A DNA stretch of 64,000 bases from Streptomyces sp. NBC_00414 (lineage in GTDB: Bacteria > Actinomycetota > Actinomycetes > Streptomycetales > Streptomycetaceae), in the NCBI RefSeq assembly GCF_036038375.1, contig NZ_CP107935.1, positions 558,001-622,000 on the forward strand. The letters are read 5' to 3'. Under the pieces are notes generated by a model, which was not told the DNA's origin, made no database searches, and was given only the letters and a program-made list of their open reading frames with translations. Position numbers and translations under genes: made by a program. Below, piece after piece: positions 45,954-54,160 of the stretch. Position 1 is the stretch's first letter. Each line of letters begins with the position of its first letter.

Positions 45954-46082
45954 GTGTTGAAGGCAATCGCAGACGTTCTTCGCTCCATCGGCGGGGCCAT
46001 CGCCACCGTCGTCACCCTGCCGTTTCGGGCCGTGGCACGACTGTTCGGCGGCGCCTCAAGCTCCGCCCACGGCCACCACTGA
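45954..46082 (+). CDS. LPFR-motif small protein
   Basis: A 42-residue peptide, GTG start at 45954 with GGAGG eight nt upstream. The sequence has an amphipathic helix (KAIADVLRSIGGAIATVV), the LPFR motif (TLPFRAVARLFGG) and a Ser/His tail. It matches the LPFR-motif small proteins of streptomycetes, whose role is unknown; the amphipathic and basic character suggests membrane association. A 15-bp hairpin follows. It is shorter than usual gene-finding limits. Confidence 0.8.
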   Translation: MLKAIADVLRSIGGAIATVVTLPFRAVARLFGGASSSAHGHH

Positions 46083-46130
46083 CGGACCGGCTACGCGGCG
46101 ACGTGGTAACGCGCCGACACCGCTGAAGTC

Positions 46131-46164
46131 CATGCCCGGTTGGACCCCCGTCCAACCGGGCATG
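46131..46164. terminator. Terminator after the LPFR gene
   Basis: CATGCCCGGTTGGAC-N4-GTCCAACCGGGCATG is a perfect 15-bp stem with a CCCC loop, 48 bp past the stop and convergent-facing for the gene to its right. Confidence 0.75.
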
Positions 46165-46331
46165 CGCATGTCCGGACGAAGCCGGGGTGCGGCTGCATCC
46201 GACCAGGTCGGGTCTTGGACGCAATCTCCGTTCGCGCGGCGCAGAACGGAGGCCCGCAGGATCCCGACGGCCGCGGTTCCGCAAGTGAAGTGCGGGTCGG
46301 CAGCCGGTTCAGCAGCTGATCGCCACTCCGC

Positions 46332-47684
46332 TCACGAGCCTTCGCACGCGGCGCGGACCTCGTCCAACAGGACTTGATAGTCCTCGCCGTAGGTGGCCAC
46401 CGCCGCGTACACCGCGTCCAGGGCCGCTTGGAGCGGGTCGGCCTCTGCCGCGCCTGTCACCATGTGCGGCTGCGACATCCGCAGGGATGGATCCGGCGGG
46501 CCCGACGTGACCGACACGATGCACTCGACCGGTCCGTCGACGGGCGGGCCCGGCAGCTGTGAAAGCCCCGGCAGAACCTGCAGCTCCGACACCTTCGTCA
46601 GGCCCGGCCGGGCCGGTGAACCGGGTGCGGTGGCCGCCGGGCCTGTCACGGGAGGCCGTGACACCCACTTCGGCCGGGGTGCGGGTCTGGATACTGCTGC
46701 GGGTGATCCGGGGATCGCGGGCGCGTCGAACGGAGGTCGCGCCGGAGGGACGGCTTCCCCGACGGTCCGGGCGGGGACGCTCGGATCACGGCTCAAGGTC
46801 TCCCACATATGTGCGGAGTCGTCGAAGGGCGGCGGCAGCGGACGCCGCTCGGCCAGGGCGGTGAGCGCCGCCGCAACCCAGTCCAGGCCGTCGAGTCCCG
46901 CCGCCGCGCACGCGCGCCGGGCCGCCAACAGCGCCACGCTGCGCTGGACTTCGGGGCCCGCGGTATCCAGCGCGTGCACAAGGGCGGCGTCGAAGCGGAG
47001 CAGGCCGCGGACGTTGCCGCCCACGGTGCGGAGCGCCTCGCTGGGCAACCGGCCGCCCCACCGCCACTGTTCGACGGCACGCAGCCGTTCCCGCTCGGCC
47101 TTCTCCCGCGCCTCTCGGGCCTGGCGCTCTGCCTCGGCGCGCTGTTCGGGCGTGGGGGGTGGTGGTTGCTTGCGGGCGTAGTCGTGCCAGTAGGCGGCGA
47201 CCTCCGCAGTCTGCCGGATCACCTGGTCCGGGCCGGGCGGGGCGGGCCACAGCTGCAGGAGGTAGGAGTCCACCTGCGGCTCCTCGGACATGCGGGTGTC
47301 CTTGTTCCGGCCCTGGTCCATGCCCCGCGCGCAGTAGCGCACCCGGTAGCTGATCTCGGCCAGATCCAGCTCCCAAGTGTCCTCCGCCGCCCACTGCATG
47401 AGGGTGCTGCGCTCGGACACCGGGTGGAAGGAGACCTCCACCACGTCTTCCCACACCGGATCCACCGGTGGGGCGTCGTCATGGACCTCGACGGCGAAGC
47501 CGACCCGGCCCGTGTGCAGGCCGGTGGACAGCCACAGCGCACCGGGGATGGCGGCCCCGCACAGCCCCGCCGTCTGGCCCGCGAACGCTTCGGTCAGATC
47601 AGGGCCGAAGCTGTCGGGGTCGCTCTCGACATAGATCTGGCTGTAGTGCACGTACACCTCGCCCTCAACGGGTCTGCGCACCAC
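46332..47684 (-). CDS. Hypothetical protein, 450 residues
   Basis: A large soluble protein. The N-terminal 120 residues (VEGEVYVHYSQIYVESD, WLSTGLHTGRVGFAVEVHDD) form a compact alpha/beta domain; a helical EAERQAREAREKAERERLRA coiled coil follows near residue 190; the middle has LLAARRACAAAGLDGLDWV; and the last 150 residues are Pro/Gly-rich and disordered. The start GTG 47684 follows GGAGG by eight nt. I do not recognise a family, though similar proteins with a coiled coil near a Pro-rich tail occur in streptomycetes. It sits between the LPFR gene and the sensor kinase. Confidence 0.68.
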   Translation of the reverse strand: MVRRPVEGEVYVHYSQIYVESDPDSFGPDLTEAFAGQTAGLCGAAIPGALWLSTGLHTGRVGFAVEVHDDAPPVDPVWEDVVEVSFHPVSERSTLMQWAAEDTWELDLAEISYRVRYCARGMDQGRNKDTRMSEEPQVDSYLLQLWPAPPGPDQVIRQTAEVAAYWHDYARKQPPPPTPEQRAEAERQAREAREKAERERLRAVEQWRWGGRLPSEALRTVGGNVRGLLRFDAALVHALDTAGPEVQRSVALLAARRACAAAGLDGLDWVAAALTALAERRPLPPPFDDSAHMWETLSRDPSVPARTVGEAVPPARPPFDAPAIPGSPAAVSRPAPRPKWVSRPPVTGPAATAPGSPARPGLTKVSELQVLPGLSQLPGPPVDGPVECIVSVTSGPPDPSLRMSQPHMVTGAAEADPLQAALDAVYAAVATYGEDYQVLLDEVRAACEGS

Positions 47685-47867
47685 TACGACCACCTCCACG
47701 CCGACGCCGGCCGACAGCGGCCTCTCCGGCCCCTCCGTAAGCGAATGATCATCGAGCCGAGGACGGGGGGACCGAGATCGCCCCCGGGAGACGCGTGCGG
47801 GCGCGTCCAGCGGTAATCCATGTCCAGCAGCCTAGAGACCACCACTGACAGTGCCGTTCCCTTGATG

Positions 47868-49100
47868 TCAGGAGGCGACCGCCGCCGGCTTCTCGTGAAG
47901 AGCCGACTGCGGCAGCGGCAGTCGGGCCGCCACCCGGAAGCCGCCGCAGGGTCGCGCCCCGGCGGTGAACTCCCCGTGCAGCAGGGCGACCCGCTCGCGC
48001 ATGCCGACGAGGCCGTAACCGGCGCCGGACGCGCTGCCCGGCCCGCGGCCGGTATCGGTGATCTCCAGTGTCAACTCCGCGTCCCGGTGGTCGACGCGCA
48101 CCAGGCAGGAGCGGGCGCCTGCGTGTCTCACCACGTTGGTCACCGCCTCCTGGACGATGCGGTACGCGGACAGGTCGATGTCCGGCGGCAGTGGCCGCCG
48201 CCGCCCATGCCACTCCACGACGACCCGGACCCCTGCCGCCGTGGTGGCCGCGGCCAGCCCGTCGACGTCCGACAGGTTCGGCGCTTCGTGCGGCCGGGCG
48301 CCCACGGGATCCGCCTGGCGCAGTGCGCCGAGCATCCGGCGCAGCCCGGACAGCGTCACCCGGCTGGCGTTCTCCACCTCGCCGAGCGCCTCCCGTGCCC
48401 GGGCCGGCTGCGTGTCGATGACTCGGCGGGCGGCGCCCGCCTGCAAGGCGACGATGCCCATGGTGTGCGCCACGATGTCGTGCAACTCGCGTGCTATGCG
48501 CAGGCGTTCGGCGGTGGTGGCCTGAATGGTGGCCTGGGCCTCGGACTGCTCGGCGTGGAGCCGGGACTGCCGGGCGGAGTTGCCGATGAGCCAGGCGACG
48601 AGCACCGTGAGGGCCACGGCGAGCTGGGCCGCGGTGTTCATGCTGCCGCCCTGGGACAGCCGTACCGTCAACGGGATCATCAGTACGGTGAGTGCCATCG
48701 CGGCCGCGCAGGCCGAAGTCCGTCGCGTTGCGGTGGCCGCGACGAAGTACAGGGCGACGTCCGGTGCCAGGAACTGCACCAGCGGGAACTCGTCGGCCTG
48801 GCCGAGCAGCGACGCCCCGAAGACCGAGCCGAGCAGCAGGAGGAGGTAGGCCAGGAGTGGTCGACGCCGCAGGAGCCGACAAGCGGTCAGCACGAGGGCT
48901 GCGGCACCCAGCAGGATCGGCCCGCTGATGTACGTCAGGGCGAAGTCGGGGGTGATCTGGTTGTCGCCGACGTAGTCGCCCGGCAGAAGCCAGAACTCGT
49001 CGATGTACGCGAAGCCCATGGCACCGCCCCAGACGACCGCCGTCCAGTGGCCGGGCGACAGACGCCTGAGCAGCGGCAGATGACCGGAATGCGCTGACAT
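47868..49100 (-). CDS. NarL-type sensor histidine kinase, orphan
   Basis: A 410-residue sensor kinase of the HisKA_3 group. About five to six N-terminal membrane helices (residues 20-172) precede ERLRIARELHDIVAHTMGIV (His207 is the phosphoacceptor), and HATPase motifs VQEAVTNVVRHA and DTGRGP, GYGLVGMRERV follow. The -10 box TATGCT ends six nt before ATG 49100 with ATGACC 17 nt further up, suggesting a leaderless transcript. The expected response-regulator gene is absent on both sides, so the partner is distant or lost. Confidence 0.87.
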   Translation of the reverse strand: MSAHSGHLPLLRRLSPGHWTAVVWGGAMGFAYIDEFWLLPGDYVGDNQITPDFALTYISGPILLGAAALVLTACRLLRRRPLLAYLLLLLGSVFGASLLGQADEFPLVQFLAPDVALYFVAATATRRTSACAAAMALTVLMIPLTVRLSQGGSMNTAAQLAVALTVLVAWLIGNSARQSRLHAEQSEAQATIQATTAERLRIARELHDIVAHTMGIVALQAGAARRVIDTQPARAREALGEVENASRVTLSGLRRMLGALRQADPVGARPHEAPNLSDVDGLAAATTAAGVRVVVEWHGRRRPLPPDIDLSAYRIVQEAVTNVVRHAGARSCLVRVDHRDAELTLEITDTGRGPGSASGAGYGLVGMRERVALLHGEFTAGARPCGGFRVAARLPLPQSALHEKPAAVAS

Positions 49101-49106
49101 GGCACG

Positions 49107-49135
49107 AGCATAGGTGTGCCCGCGCTCCAGGTCAT
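49107..49135 (-). promoter_or_regulatory. Promoter of the orphan sensor kinase, leaderless
   Basis: On the minus strand ATGACC (49130-49135), 17 nt, TATGCT (49107-49112) and six nt to the ATG at 49100. Confidence 0.55.
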
Positions 49136-49177
49136 CGGCCCGTGGGCGTACGACCACGGATGACAGACAGCGTTCCC

Positions 49178-49233
49178 GTTCCTGCCTCAGGTCGACGCGA
49201 CGGTGGTTCCTGCCTCAGGTCGACGCGACGGTG
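49178..49233. repeat. Perfect 28-bp tandem duplication
   Basis: Two identical adjacent copies beginning GTTCCTGCCTCAGG (49178-49205, 49206-49233), in the space between the sensor kinase and the MmyB-type regulator end. Recent duplication is likely; no gene is affected. Confidence 0.95.
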
Positions 49234-49355
49234 GCGGCCCGACGGGAGACTCGCGCCATGACGGCACTGCCCGTCGTGGCGGCGGGGACGGACGCCATGC
49301 TGCTCGTACCGCGGCCGACCTGCCTTGGCAACGGCGGCCCTCGACATCGCGGTGG

Positions 49356-50225
49356 TCAGCGCGTCGGTTCGACGACTTCCTGAGTGCCGATGACCGCGAG
49401 CAGGTCGAGCAGGTCCGCGCTGTCGGTGCCGACGGCCGGGGCGAACCAGAGCAGCCGCTGTCGGCCGTCCTCACTGAACAGGGTGAGGCAGTTGACCTCG
49501 ATGAGGCCCAGCGTGCGGTGGTTGAGCCGTTTGCGGTCGTCCCGCCGGAACGCCACATCGTGCACGGCCCACAGGGCGGCGAATTCGGTGGAGGTGTCGA
49601 GCAGCGAGCTGATCATCGAGCTGGCTTCGACGTCCTTCTTGTCCCGTCTGGCCGCGGCTGCCCGCAGATCGGCGACGAACGCGCGGGACTGCGCCTCATG
49701 GTCGGCTTCCGGGTACAGACGCCGGGTGTCGGGGTCGGAGAACCACCGATGGACAAGGCTGGCCCGGGCACCTCGGAAGCCTGAGTGGTCGCCGAGCAGC
49801 GCCACCGCGAGCGGGTTCTGTACGAGGGTGACGTGCAGGTCGGTGATGACCTGCGCGGGTGTCGACGTCAGGCGGTTCAGCAGATCGAGCATGCCGGGAT
49901 GGACGTGCGAGGAAGGTCCGCCGGGCACGGGCACCGGCCGGTCGGCCAGGTGGTAGAGATAGTCCCGCTCGTCAGCGGTCAGGCGCAGAGCTCTGGCCAG
50001 CGCGGCGAGCATCTGCTCGGACGGCTGGGATCCCGCTCCGCGCTCCAGTTCGTTGTAGTAGTCCACCGATGCGCCCGCGAGCTGGGCGACCTCGTCACGG
50101 CGAAGCCCCGGCACCCGGCGCCGGGGTCCGGAGGGGAATCCGACGTCGGTCGGGCGGATGCGCTCACGCCGCGAACGCAGAAACGCCCCGAGCTCGGTGT
50201 ACTTCGCAGAACCCATGTCATCCAT
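49356..50225 (-). CDS. HTH regulator with MmyB-type ligand domain
   Basis: A 289-residue XRE/MmyB-like regulator. HTH: RRDEVAQLAGASVDYYNELE and RGAGSQPSEQMLAALARALR. The ligand domain includes VHRWFSDPDTRRLYPE and the ending LLDLLAVIGTQEVVEP. ATG 50225 is used; ATG 50216 lies just inside. It is divergent from a 4-oxalocrotonate-like tautomerase, with a nested palindrome upstream, which mirrors the AKR pair at 37 kb. The tautomerase is the likely target. Confidence 0.87.
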   Translation of the reverse strand: MDDMGSAKYTELGAFLRSRRERIRPTDVGFPSGPRRRVPGLRRDEVAQLAGASVDYYNELERGAGSQPSEQMLAALARALRLTADERDYLYHLADRPVPVPGGPSSHVHPGMLDLLNRLTSTPAQVITDLHVTLVQNPLAVALLGDHSGFRGARASLVHRWFSDPDTRRLYPEADHEAQSRAFVADLRAAAARRDKKDVEASSMISSLLDTSTEFAALWAVHDVAFRRDDRKRLNHRTLGLIEVNCLTLFSEDGRQRLLWFAPAVGTDSADLLDLLAVIGTQEVVEPTR

Positions 50226-50242
50226 TGTGGGCCCGGCCAGGT

Positions 50243-50285
50243 CACCGACCCAGGGGATGACATCCCCTGGCTCCGCCGGTCGGTG
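50243..50285. promoter_or_regulatory. Nested palindromic operator of the MmyB-type regulator
   Basis: CCAGGGGAT-N3-ATCCCCTGG (50250-50270) is perfect, and is framed by CACCGACC and GGTCGGTG (50243-50250 and 50278-50285). It lies 18 bp upstream of the regulator start. Confidence 0.6.
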
Positions 50286-50418
50286 TCGCCCATCGTTGAG
50301 GGCATGACCACGAACCACCGGTAGGCCCGGACGCGGCTGCCGTCGAGGAGACAGTGGCGGCGACCGAATGCCTCCGGACCCGCGGACGCGGACATCAGTA
50401 ATTATCAAGGAGCCAACC

Positions 50419-50628
50419 ATGCCTTTTGCCAACTTCAAGGTTCTCGCCGGCACCATGTCCGCCGAGGACAAGAAGAAGATCGTCGAGCGCACCACCGACC
50501 TGTACGCGGAGATCTACGGTGAGCGGGCCCGCGCCACCACCGTCGTCCTCATCGACGAAGTCGTCGACGGCGGCTGGGGCGTCGGCGGCAACGTCCTGAC
50601 CGCCGCCATGATCAACAGCGACGCCTGA
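50419..50628 (+). CDS. 4-oxalocrotonate tautomerase-like protein
   Basis: A 69-residue tautomerase. After Met removal Pro2 (PFANFKVLAG) becomes the catalytic N-terminal Pro; the rest forms the beta-alpha-beta fold with DKKKIVERTTDLYAEIYG and VVLIDEVVDGGWGVGG. AAGGAG lies six nt before ATG 50419. A perfect 16-bp hairpin follows. It probably isomerises an enol/keto intermediate in aromatic catabolism or acts on halogenated substrates. The divergent MmyB-type regulator likely controls it. Confidence 0.9.
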   Translation: MPFANFKVLAGTMSAEDKKKIVERTTDLYAEIYGERARATTVVLIDEVVDGGWGVGGNVLTAAMINSDA

Positions 50629-50640
50629 CATCGATCACCC

Positions 50641-50676
50641 GTGTGGGGCCCGGCACTGCGGTGCCGGGCCCCACAC
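50641..50676 (+). terminator. Strong terminator of the tautomerase gene
   Basis: GTGTGGGGCCCGGCAC-N4-GTGCCGGGCCCCACAC, a perfect 16-bp stem 12 bp past the stop. Confidence 0.8.
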
Positions 50677-50730
50677 GGGCTTGCAGGCGTCCGCCGCAGC
50701 GCCTCAGCGCTCAGCCTTCAGCCCTCAGCT

Positions 50731-50758
50731 CTGCGTGCTGCGTGCTGCGTGCTGCGTG
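50731..50758. repeat. Four 7-bp tandem repeats (CTGCGTG)
   Basis: Four identical CTGCGTG units between the tautomerase terminator and the APH gene end. The neighbourhood (50701-50775) is full of CTCAGC/CTTCAGC near-repeats. Confidence 0.9.
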
Positions 50759-50794
50759 CTCAGTCTTCAGCGCTCCCGCACAGGCCGACGCTGT

Positions 50795-51781
50795 TCACAG
50801 ACGGACAAGTTCCAGCGCCTGCTGCAAGTTGTGCTCGGCTATGCCTGCCATGAATTCTGTGCCGGGGAAGTCCCCTTCGAGCAGCCTCAGCGGGCCCGCC
50901 GTCAGCGAGAGCCGCTGCGCGAGCGTGTAGAGCGCGAGCCTGTCCTGGTCCAGTCCGTCCGCTCCCAGCGATCCGTACGAGTCGCCGAAGCGGATCCGCA
51001 GAAAGACGTGCTCCCACTCGACGTCGAAGTACATCGCACCCTCGATGTCGATCAGAACAGGTCTCCCGTCCGCGTCCACCAGCACATGGTCGGGACCCAA
51101 CTCGCCGTGCACGATCGCGTACTCCGACCGTGACCGCACCGCTCCTGACAGTTCCCGCAGCCGCTCTTCCAGCAGACCGTGGGCTTCGTCGATCCTCGGA
51201 TCGCGTGACGCCGCCTCGGCGAGGTCCCGCAGCGCACGTACCAGGACGACCCCCTCGCACGATGTCCCGTGCGACGTTCCCCCTGCGTCCACCACCGCGA
51301 CTTTGCCGTACGTGAGAGACCGATGGTGCCGCATCGCCTCCAGCGTTTCGCCGAGCCGCCGCATCACCGGAACAGCCGCGCTCGGGTCCCGGGCGAGCAG
51401 TGCCTCCAGGCTCTCACCGGGGAGATCCTCGACGATCACGAGACCGGCCGGGCAGTGGGTGCTGTCCCGGTCGATGAGTCGGATCTCCGGAACTCGGGTT
51501 CCGAGCGCGTCCAGCCGTATGTGTGCGGCCTCGAACAGATCGAGGCCGAGGCCGGGCGAGAACGGGTCGGCGAGGTCGTCGTCCTCGGCCGCCGGCCAGT
51601 AGTTCTCGTCGTTCGCCCACAGGTAGGCGATCGCGGTCGTCGCGTCGTCCATCACCAGGCGATAGACCCCCTTCTTGCTGCCGCCCGCGACCCGCTCGAT
51701 CCCTGCCAATCTGCGCCCGCCGCCGAGCGCGGCCCGCGCCGCCCCCGCCAGCCGCTCCCGCTTCATCGTGGTGAGGGCCAC
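50795..51781 (-). CDS. Phosphotransferase (APH-like) protein
   Basis: A 328-residue kinase-fold protein. The start (RERLAGAARAALGGGRRLAG) leads into GGSKKGVYRLVMDDATTAIA (Lys in the ATP site) and AGLVIVEDLPGESL. The catalytic loop reads IVHGELGPDHVLV, with His-Gly-Glu in place of His-Gly-Asp, and VLIDIEGAMYFD supplies the second acidic ligand. GTG 51781 is used; ATG 51766 is an alternative. Substrate unknown; members modify aminoglycosides or other alcohols. Confidence 0.8.
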   Translation of the reverse strand: MALTTMKRERLAGAARAALGGGRRLAGIERVAGGSKKGVYRLVMDDATTAIAYLWANDENYWPAAEDDDLADPFSPGLGLDLFEAAHIRLDALGTRVPEIRLIDRDSTHCPAGLVIVEDLPGESLEALLARDPSAAVPVMRRLGETLEAMRHHRSLTYGKVAVVDAGGTSHGTSCEGVVLVRALRDLAEAASRDPRIDEAHGLLEERLRELSGAVRSRSEYAIVHGELGPDHVLVDADGRPVLIDIEGAMYFDVEWEHVFLRIRFGDSYGSLGADGLDQDRLALYTLAQRLSLTAGPLRLLEGDFPGTEFMAGIAEHNLQQALELVRL

Positions 51782-51914
51782 TTCCTGAACCGCCTTTCCG
51801 CCGCGACAACCCGCGCCCCCAGGAAAACACCGTCGTGTTGACTGTCCACGCGTGACGGTTGTCCAGACTTCACGGCTGTTCAGACGTCACGGCTGTTCGT
51901 GGGAGCCGCGGGAC

Positions 51915-52214
51915 TCAAGGGCTGTCACCGGACCAGTCGAAACGGCTCGGGTCTCCCGCGCGCGGGTCGTACAGGGCGCGCCCGCCGGCACCGAACCGGC
52001 CGAGTTCGGTGGACAGTGCGGCGCCCGCGGCGATCTGATCCGGCGTCCAGTCGGTGACGTCCAGGAGGAGTCCGTCCAAGGGGCCGCCGACCAGGGCGAC
52101 GTAGGAGCGGCCCGGGCGTGGGCCCGGGTCGGGGTCGTCGTGGTCGTGGCCGTATATCCGGCCGCGCAGCAGCTGCTCGTCGCCATTCACAACATCCAGC
52201 TTTCCATCCGCCAC
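51915..52214 (-). CDS. Small hypothetical protein
   Basis: A 99-residue protein. The sequence RSYVALVGGPLDGLLLDVTD has a beta-strand/turn pattern typical of short DUF domains, and YDPRAGDPSRFDWSG ends it. GTG 52214 is used; TTG 52220 is six nt upstream. No ribosome site is clear. No family recognised. Confidence 0.55.
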   Translation of the reverse strand: MADGKLDVVNGDEQLLRGRIYGHDHDDPDPGPRPGRSYVALVGGPLDGLLLDVTDWTPDQIAAGAALSTELGRFGAGGRALYDPRAGDPSRFDWSGDSP

Positions 52215-52379
52215 TGACAATGGGGCCCCGCCGACCGCCTCAGGGGCGCGGTTCAGCTTTGCGGGCGGGCCGTGCGGCCTTGACGGCCTCGGCTCATCTG
52301 AGGACTCTCGGTGGTAGGTGACGGCCCATCAGGTCGATGAACGGATCGAGTCGCGCACACATGAGGGAGGAGCCCAGGA

Positions 52380-53594
52380 GTGCCGGAGGCCGAGATGCCC
52401 CACGATGAGACGACGTTCCCCTTCCCGCCGGGCCCTCACGGCGGCCCGCCCCACGCCTACACCAGTCGGCGAAGCGCCTGCCCGCTGGCCCCCGTGGTCC
52501 TGCCCAGCGGTGACGAAGTGCTGCTGGCCACTGCCTACGACGACGTGAAGGCAGTTCTCGGAGACCCGCGTTTCAGTCGGAATCTGCGCTATGCGGGCGC
52601 CCCGCGCATGCTGCCGGACGCCGATTTCACCGACGATCCGGACGCCCTGGTCAACATGGACCCGCCCGAACACACGCGATTACGGCGCATCGCGCAGGCG
52701 GCCTTCACACCCCGGCAGGCCGAGAGCCGACGGGCTCGCATTCAAGCCGTGGCGGACGAGCTGCTGGCGGAGATGCGAGCCGGCGGGCCTCCGGCAGACC
52801 TCATGGTCACCTTCGCCTTTCCGTTGCCGATCAACATCATCTGCGATCTGCTCGGGGTGCCGACTCGGGACAGCCCTCAGTTCCGCCACTGGTCGGACAT
52901 GTTCTTGTCCACGAGCGCCGCCGCGGCGCCGGAACGCCGCAAGGTCGGCGCGGAGTTCGCCGCGTACGTCGACGGCCTCATCGCCGCCCGCCGCCGCGAC
53001 CCCGGTGAGGACCTGCTCGACGAACTCATCAACGCTCACGACGAGGACGACCGGCTGAGCGCGGTCGAGTTGGCCCGCATCGTCCGGGGGCTGATCATCG
53101 CGGGACATGAGACCACCGGCAACGTCATCGGCCGCGGCATCATCACTCTCCTGCGGCACCCGGAGCAGCTTGCCGCGCTTCGCGAGCATCCGGCACTCCT
53201 GCCCAGTGCCGTCGAAGAGATCCTCCGTACGGAGGTGCCGGGCCACGGAGGGCTGCTCCGCGTGGCCACCGATGCGCTCTCGCTCCCCTCAGGGGGCACC
53301 GTCGCCCGGGGCCAAGGTGTGCTCGCCCCTGTCGTGGCCGCGAACTACGATCCCGAGCGCTTCCCGGCCCCGGACACGTTCGACGTCCGGCGCGCCGACA
53401 ACAAGCACGTCACCTTCGGCCACGGCCCTCACTTCTGCCTGGGCGCCAACCTCGCGCGCGTCGAGCTGCAGGTCGCCATCGGTTCGCTGGTCCGGGAGCT
53501 CCCCGACCTCGCGCTCGCCGGCAGCGCGCAGGACCTCACGTGGATCGGCGGAAGCCGGGTCTGCGGCGTTTCACAGCTTCCCGTCACGTGGTGA
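52380..53594 (+). CDS. Cytochrome P450
   Basis: A 404-residue P450. I-helix AGHETTGN (about 240-247), ExxR motif EEILR (about 279-283), and heme loop FGHGPHFCLGA with Cys353 as the iron ligand. PPEHTRLRRIAQAAFTP near residue 93 and other signatures follow the bacterial class I pattern. GTG 52380 is chosen since GGAGGAG lies about eight nt upstream; ATG 52395 is inside. It needs ferredoxin and reductase, none visible nearby. A biosynthetic or detoxifying hydroxylase; substrate unknown. Confidence 0.93.
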   Translation: MPEAEMPHDETTFPFPPGPHGGPPHAYTSRRSACPLAPVVLPSGDEVLLATAYDDVKAVLGDPRFSRNLRYAGAPRMLPDADFTDDPDALVNMDPPEHTRLRRIAQAAFTPRQAESRRARIQAVADELLAEMRAGGPPADLMVTFAFPLPINIICDLLGVPTRDSPQFRHWSDMFLSTSAAAAPERRKVGAEFAAYVDGLIAARRRDPGEDLLDELINAHDEDDRLSAVELARIVRGLIIAGHETTGNVIGRGIITLLRHPEQLAALREHPALLPSAVEEILRTEVPGHGGLLRVATDALSLPSGGTVARGQGVLAPVVAANYDPERFPAPDTFDVRRADNKHVTFGHGPHFCLGANLARVELQVAIGSLVRELPDLALAGSAQDLTWIGGSRVCGVSQLPVTW

Positions 53595-53613
53595 ACGCCG
53601 TACTTGGGCGCAC

Positions 53614-53727
53614 ATGGCCGCCGACGGTGGCGCCATCGCCGTCATCGTGCTGGTGGTCTGGCTGCTGGGCTTCGTGATCCGGCCCGCCGGTCACGGCGGC
53701 CGCAAGGGCCGTTGGTACCGCTGGTAG
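53614..53727 (+). CDS. Small membrane protein, 37 residues
   Basis: ATG 53614 opens a 37-codon frame ending GRKGRWYRW. Residues 6-22 (GAIAVIVLVVWLLGFVI) form one membrane helix, followed by a basic end. It begins 19 bp after the P450 stop, so it may be co-transcribed. The ribosome site is weak, and no family is known. Confidence 0.4.
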   Translation: MAADGGAIAVIVLVVWLLGFVIRPAGHGGRKGRWYRW

Positions 53728-53746
53728 AGAGCACCCCTCCCGAAGA

Positions 53747-53772
53747 GCCCCGTCGACCATCGTCGACGGGGC
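53747..53772 (+). terminator. Terminator after the P450/small membrane protein unit
   Basis: GCCCCGTCGAC-N4-GTCGACGGGGC followed by CTTTC; 11-bp perfect stem. Confidence 0.8.
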
Positions 53773-53856
53773 CTTTCGGCGTACCCCCGCGGTGCGCGTG
53801 TGCCGGGAATTCCATGGTTGACCAATAGAGGCGGATTTGCGGGAAAGAGTATCGAT

Positions 53857-53924
53857 GCGGCCGGAGCGGGCGGCGTTCCACAGGGAACCTTGCGCCTCCA
53901 GCGCCACCCGCTCCGGCCGCTTTT
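53857..53924 (+). ncRNA. Structured RNA candidate with nested stems
   Basis: GCGGCCGGAGCGGG (53857-53870) pairs perfectly with CCCGCTCCGGCCGC (53907-53920) over a 36-nt loop, followed by TTTT. Inside the loop GTTCC-N4-GGAAC forms a second stem. The outer stem plus T-run resembles a terminator of a small transcript. No coding frame explains it. Could be a small RNA 3' end or a leader attenuator of the SapA-like gene. Confidence 0.4.
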
Positions 53925-54160
53925 CCGTACCCATTCCTTGCGCCCTTTTCCGGACCCCGCCCCCAGTGGCCATTTCAGGGCTCGGAGGGCACGGCGAGCG
54001 GGAACGGAGCGCCTGGCCGCGCGGCAGCACGCGGACACCCCTGCGCCGGGTCGGCGTCGCTCAGGCCGCACATCTTCCGTGAACGAAGCACAACCCTTCT
54101 CATACCTCGCGTGTCACATCAGGCAGGAGCAACAGACCGCAAAGATCACAAGGGGGAAAT

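Larger units (their letters stand above)
53728..54160. other. 433-bp region with terminator and RNA candidate
   Basis: No protein gene. It contains a terminator (53747-53772), the structured element at 53857-53924, and the promoter of the SapA-like gene. Open frames in it lack ribosome sites. Confidence 0.5.

Noticed and set aside
49178..49233. Tandem repeat considered as an attachment site or IS target duplication.
   Set aside because: Copies are adjacent with nothing between them and no transposase or integrase nearby.
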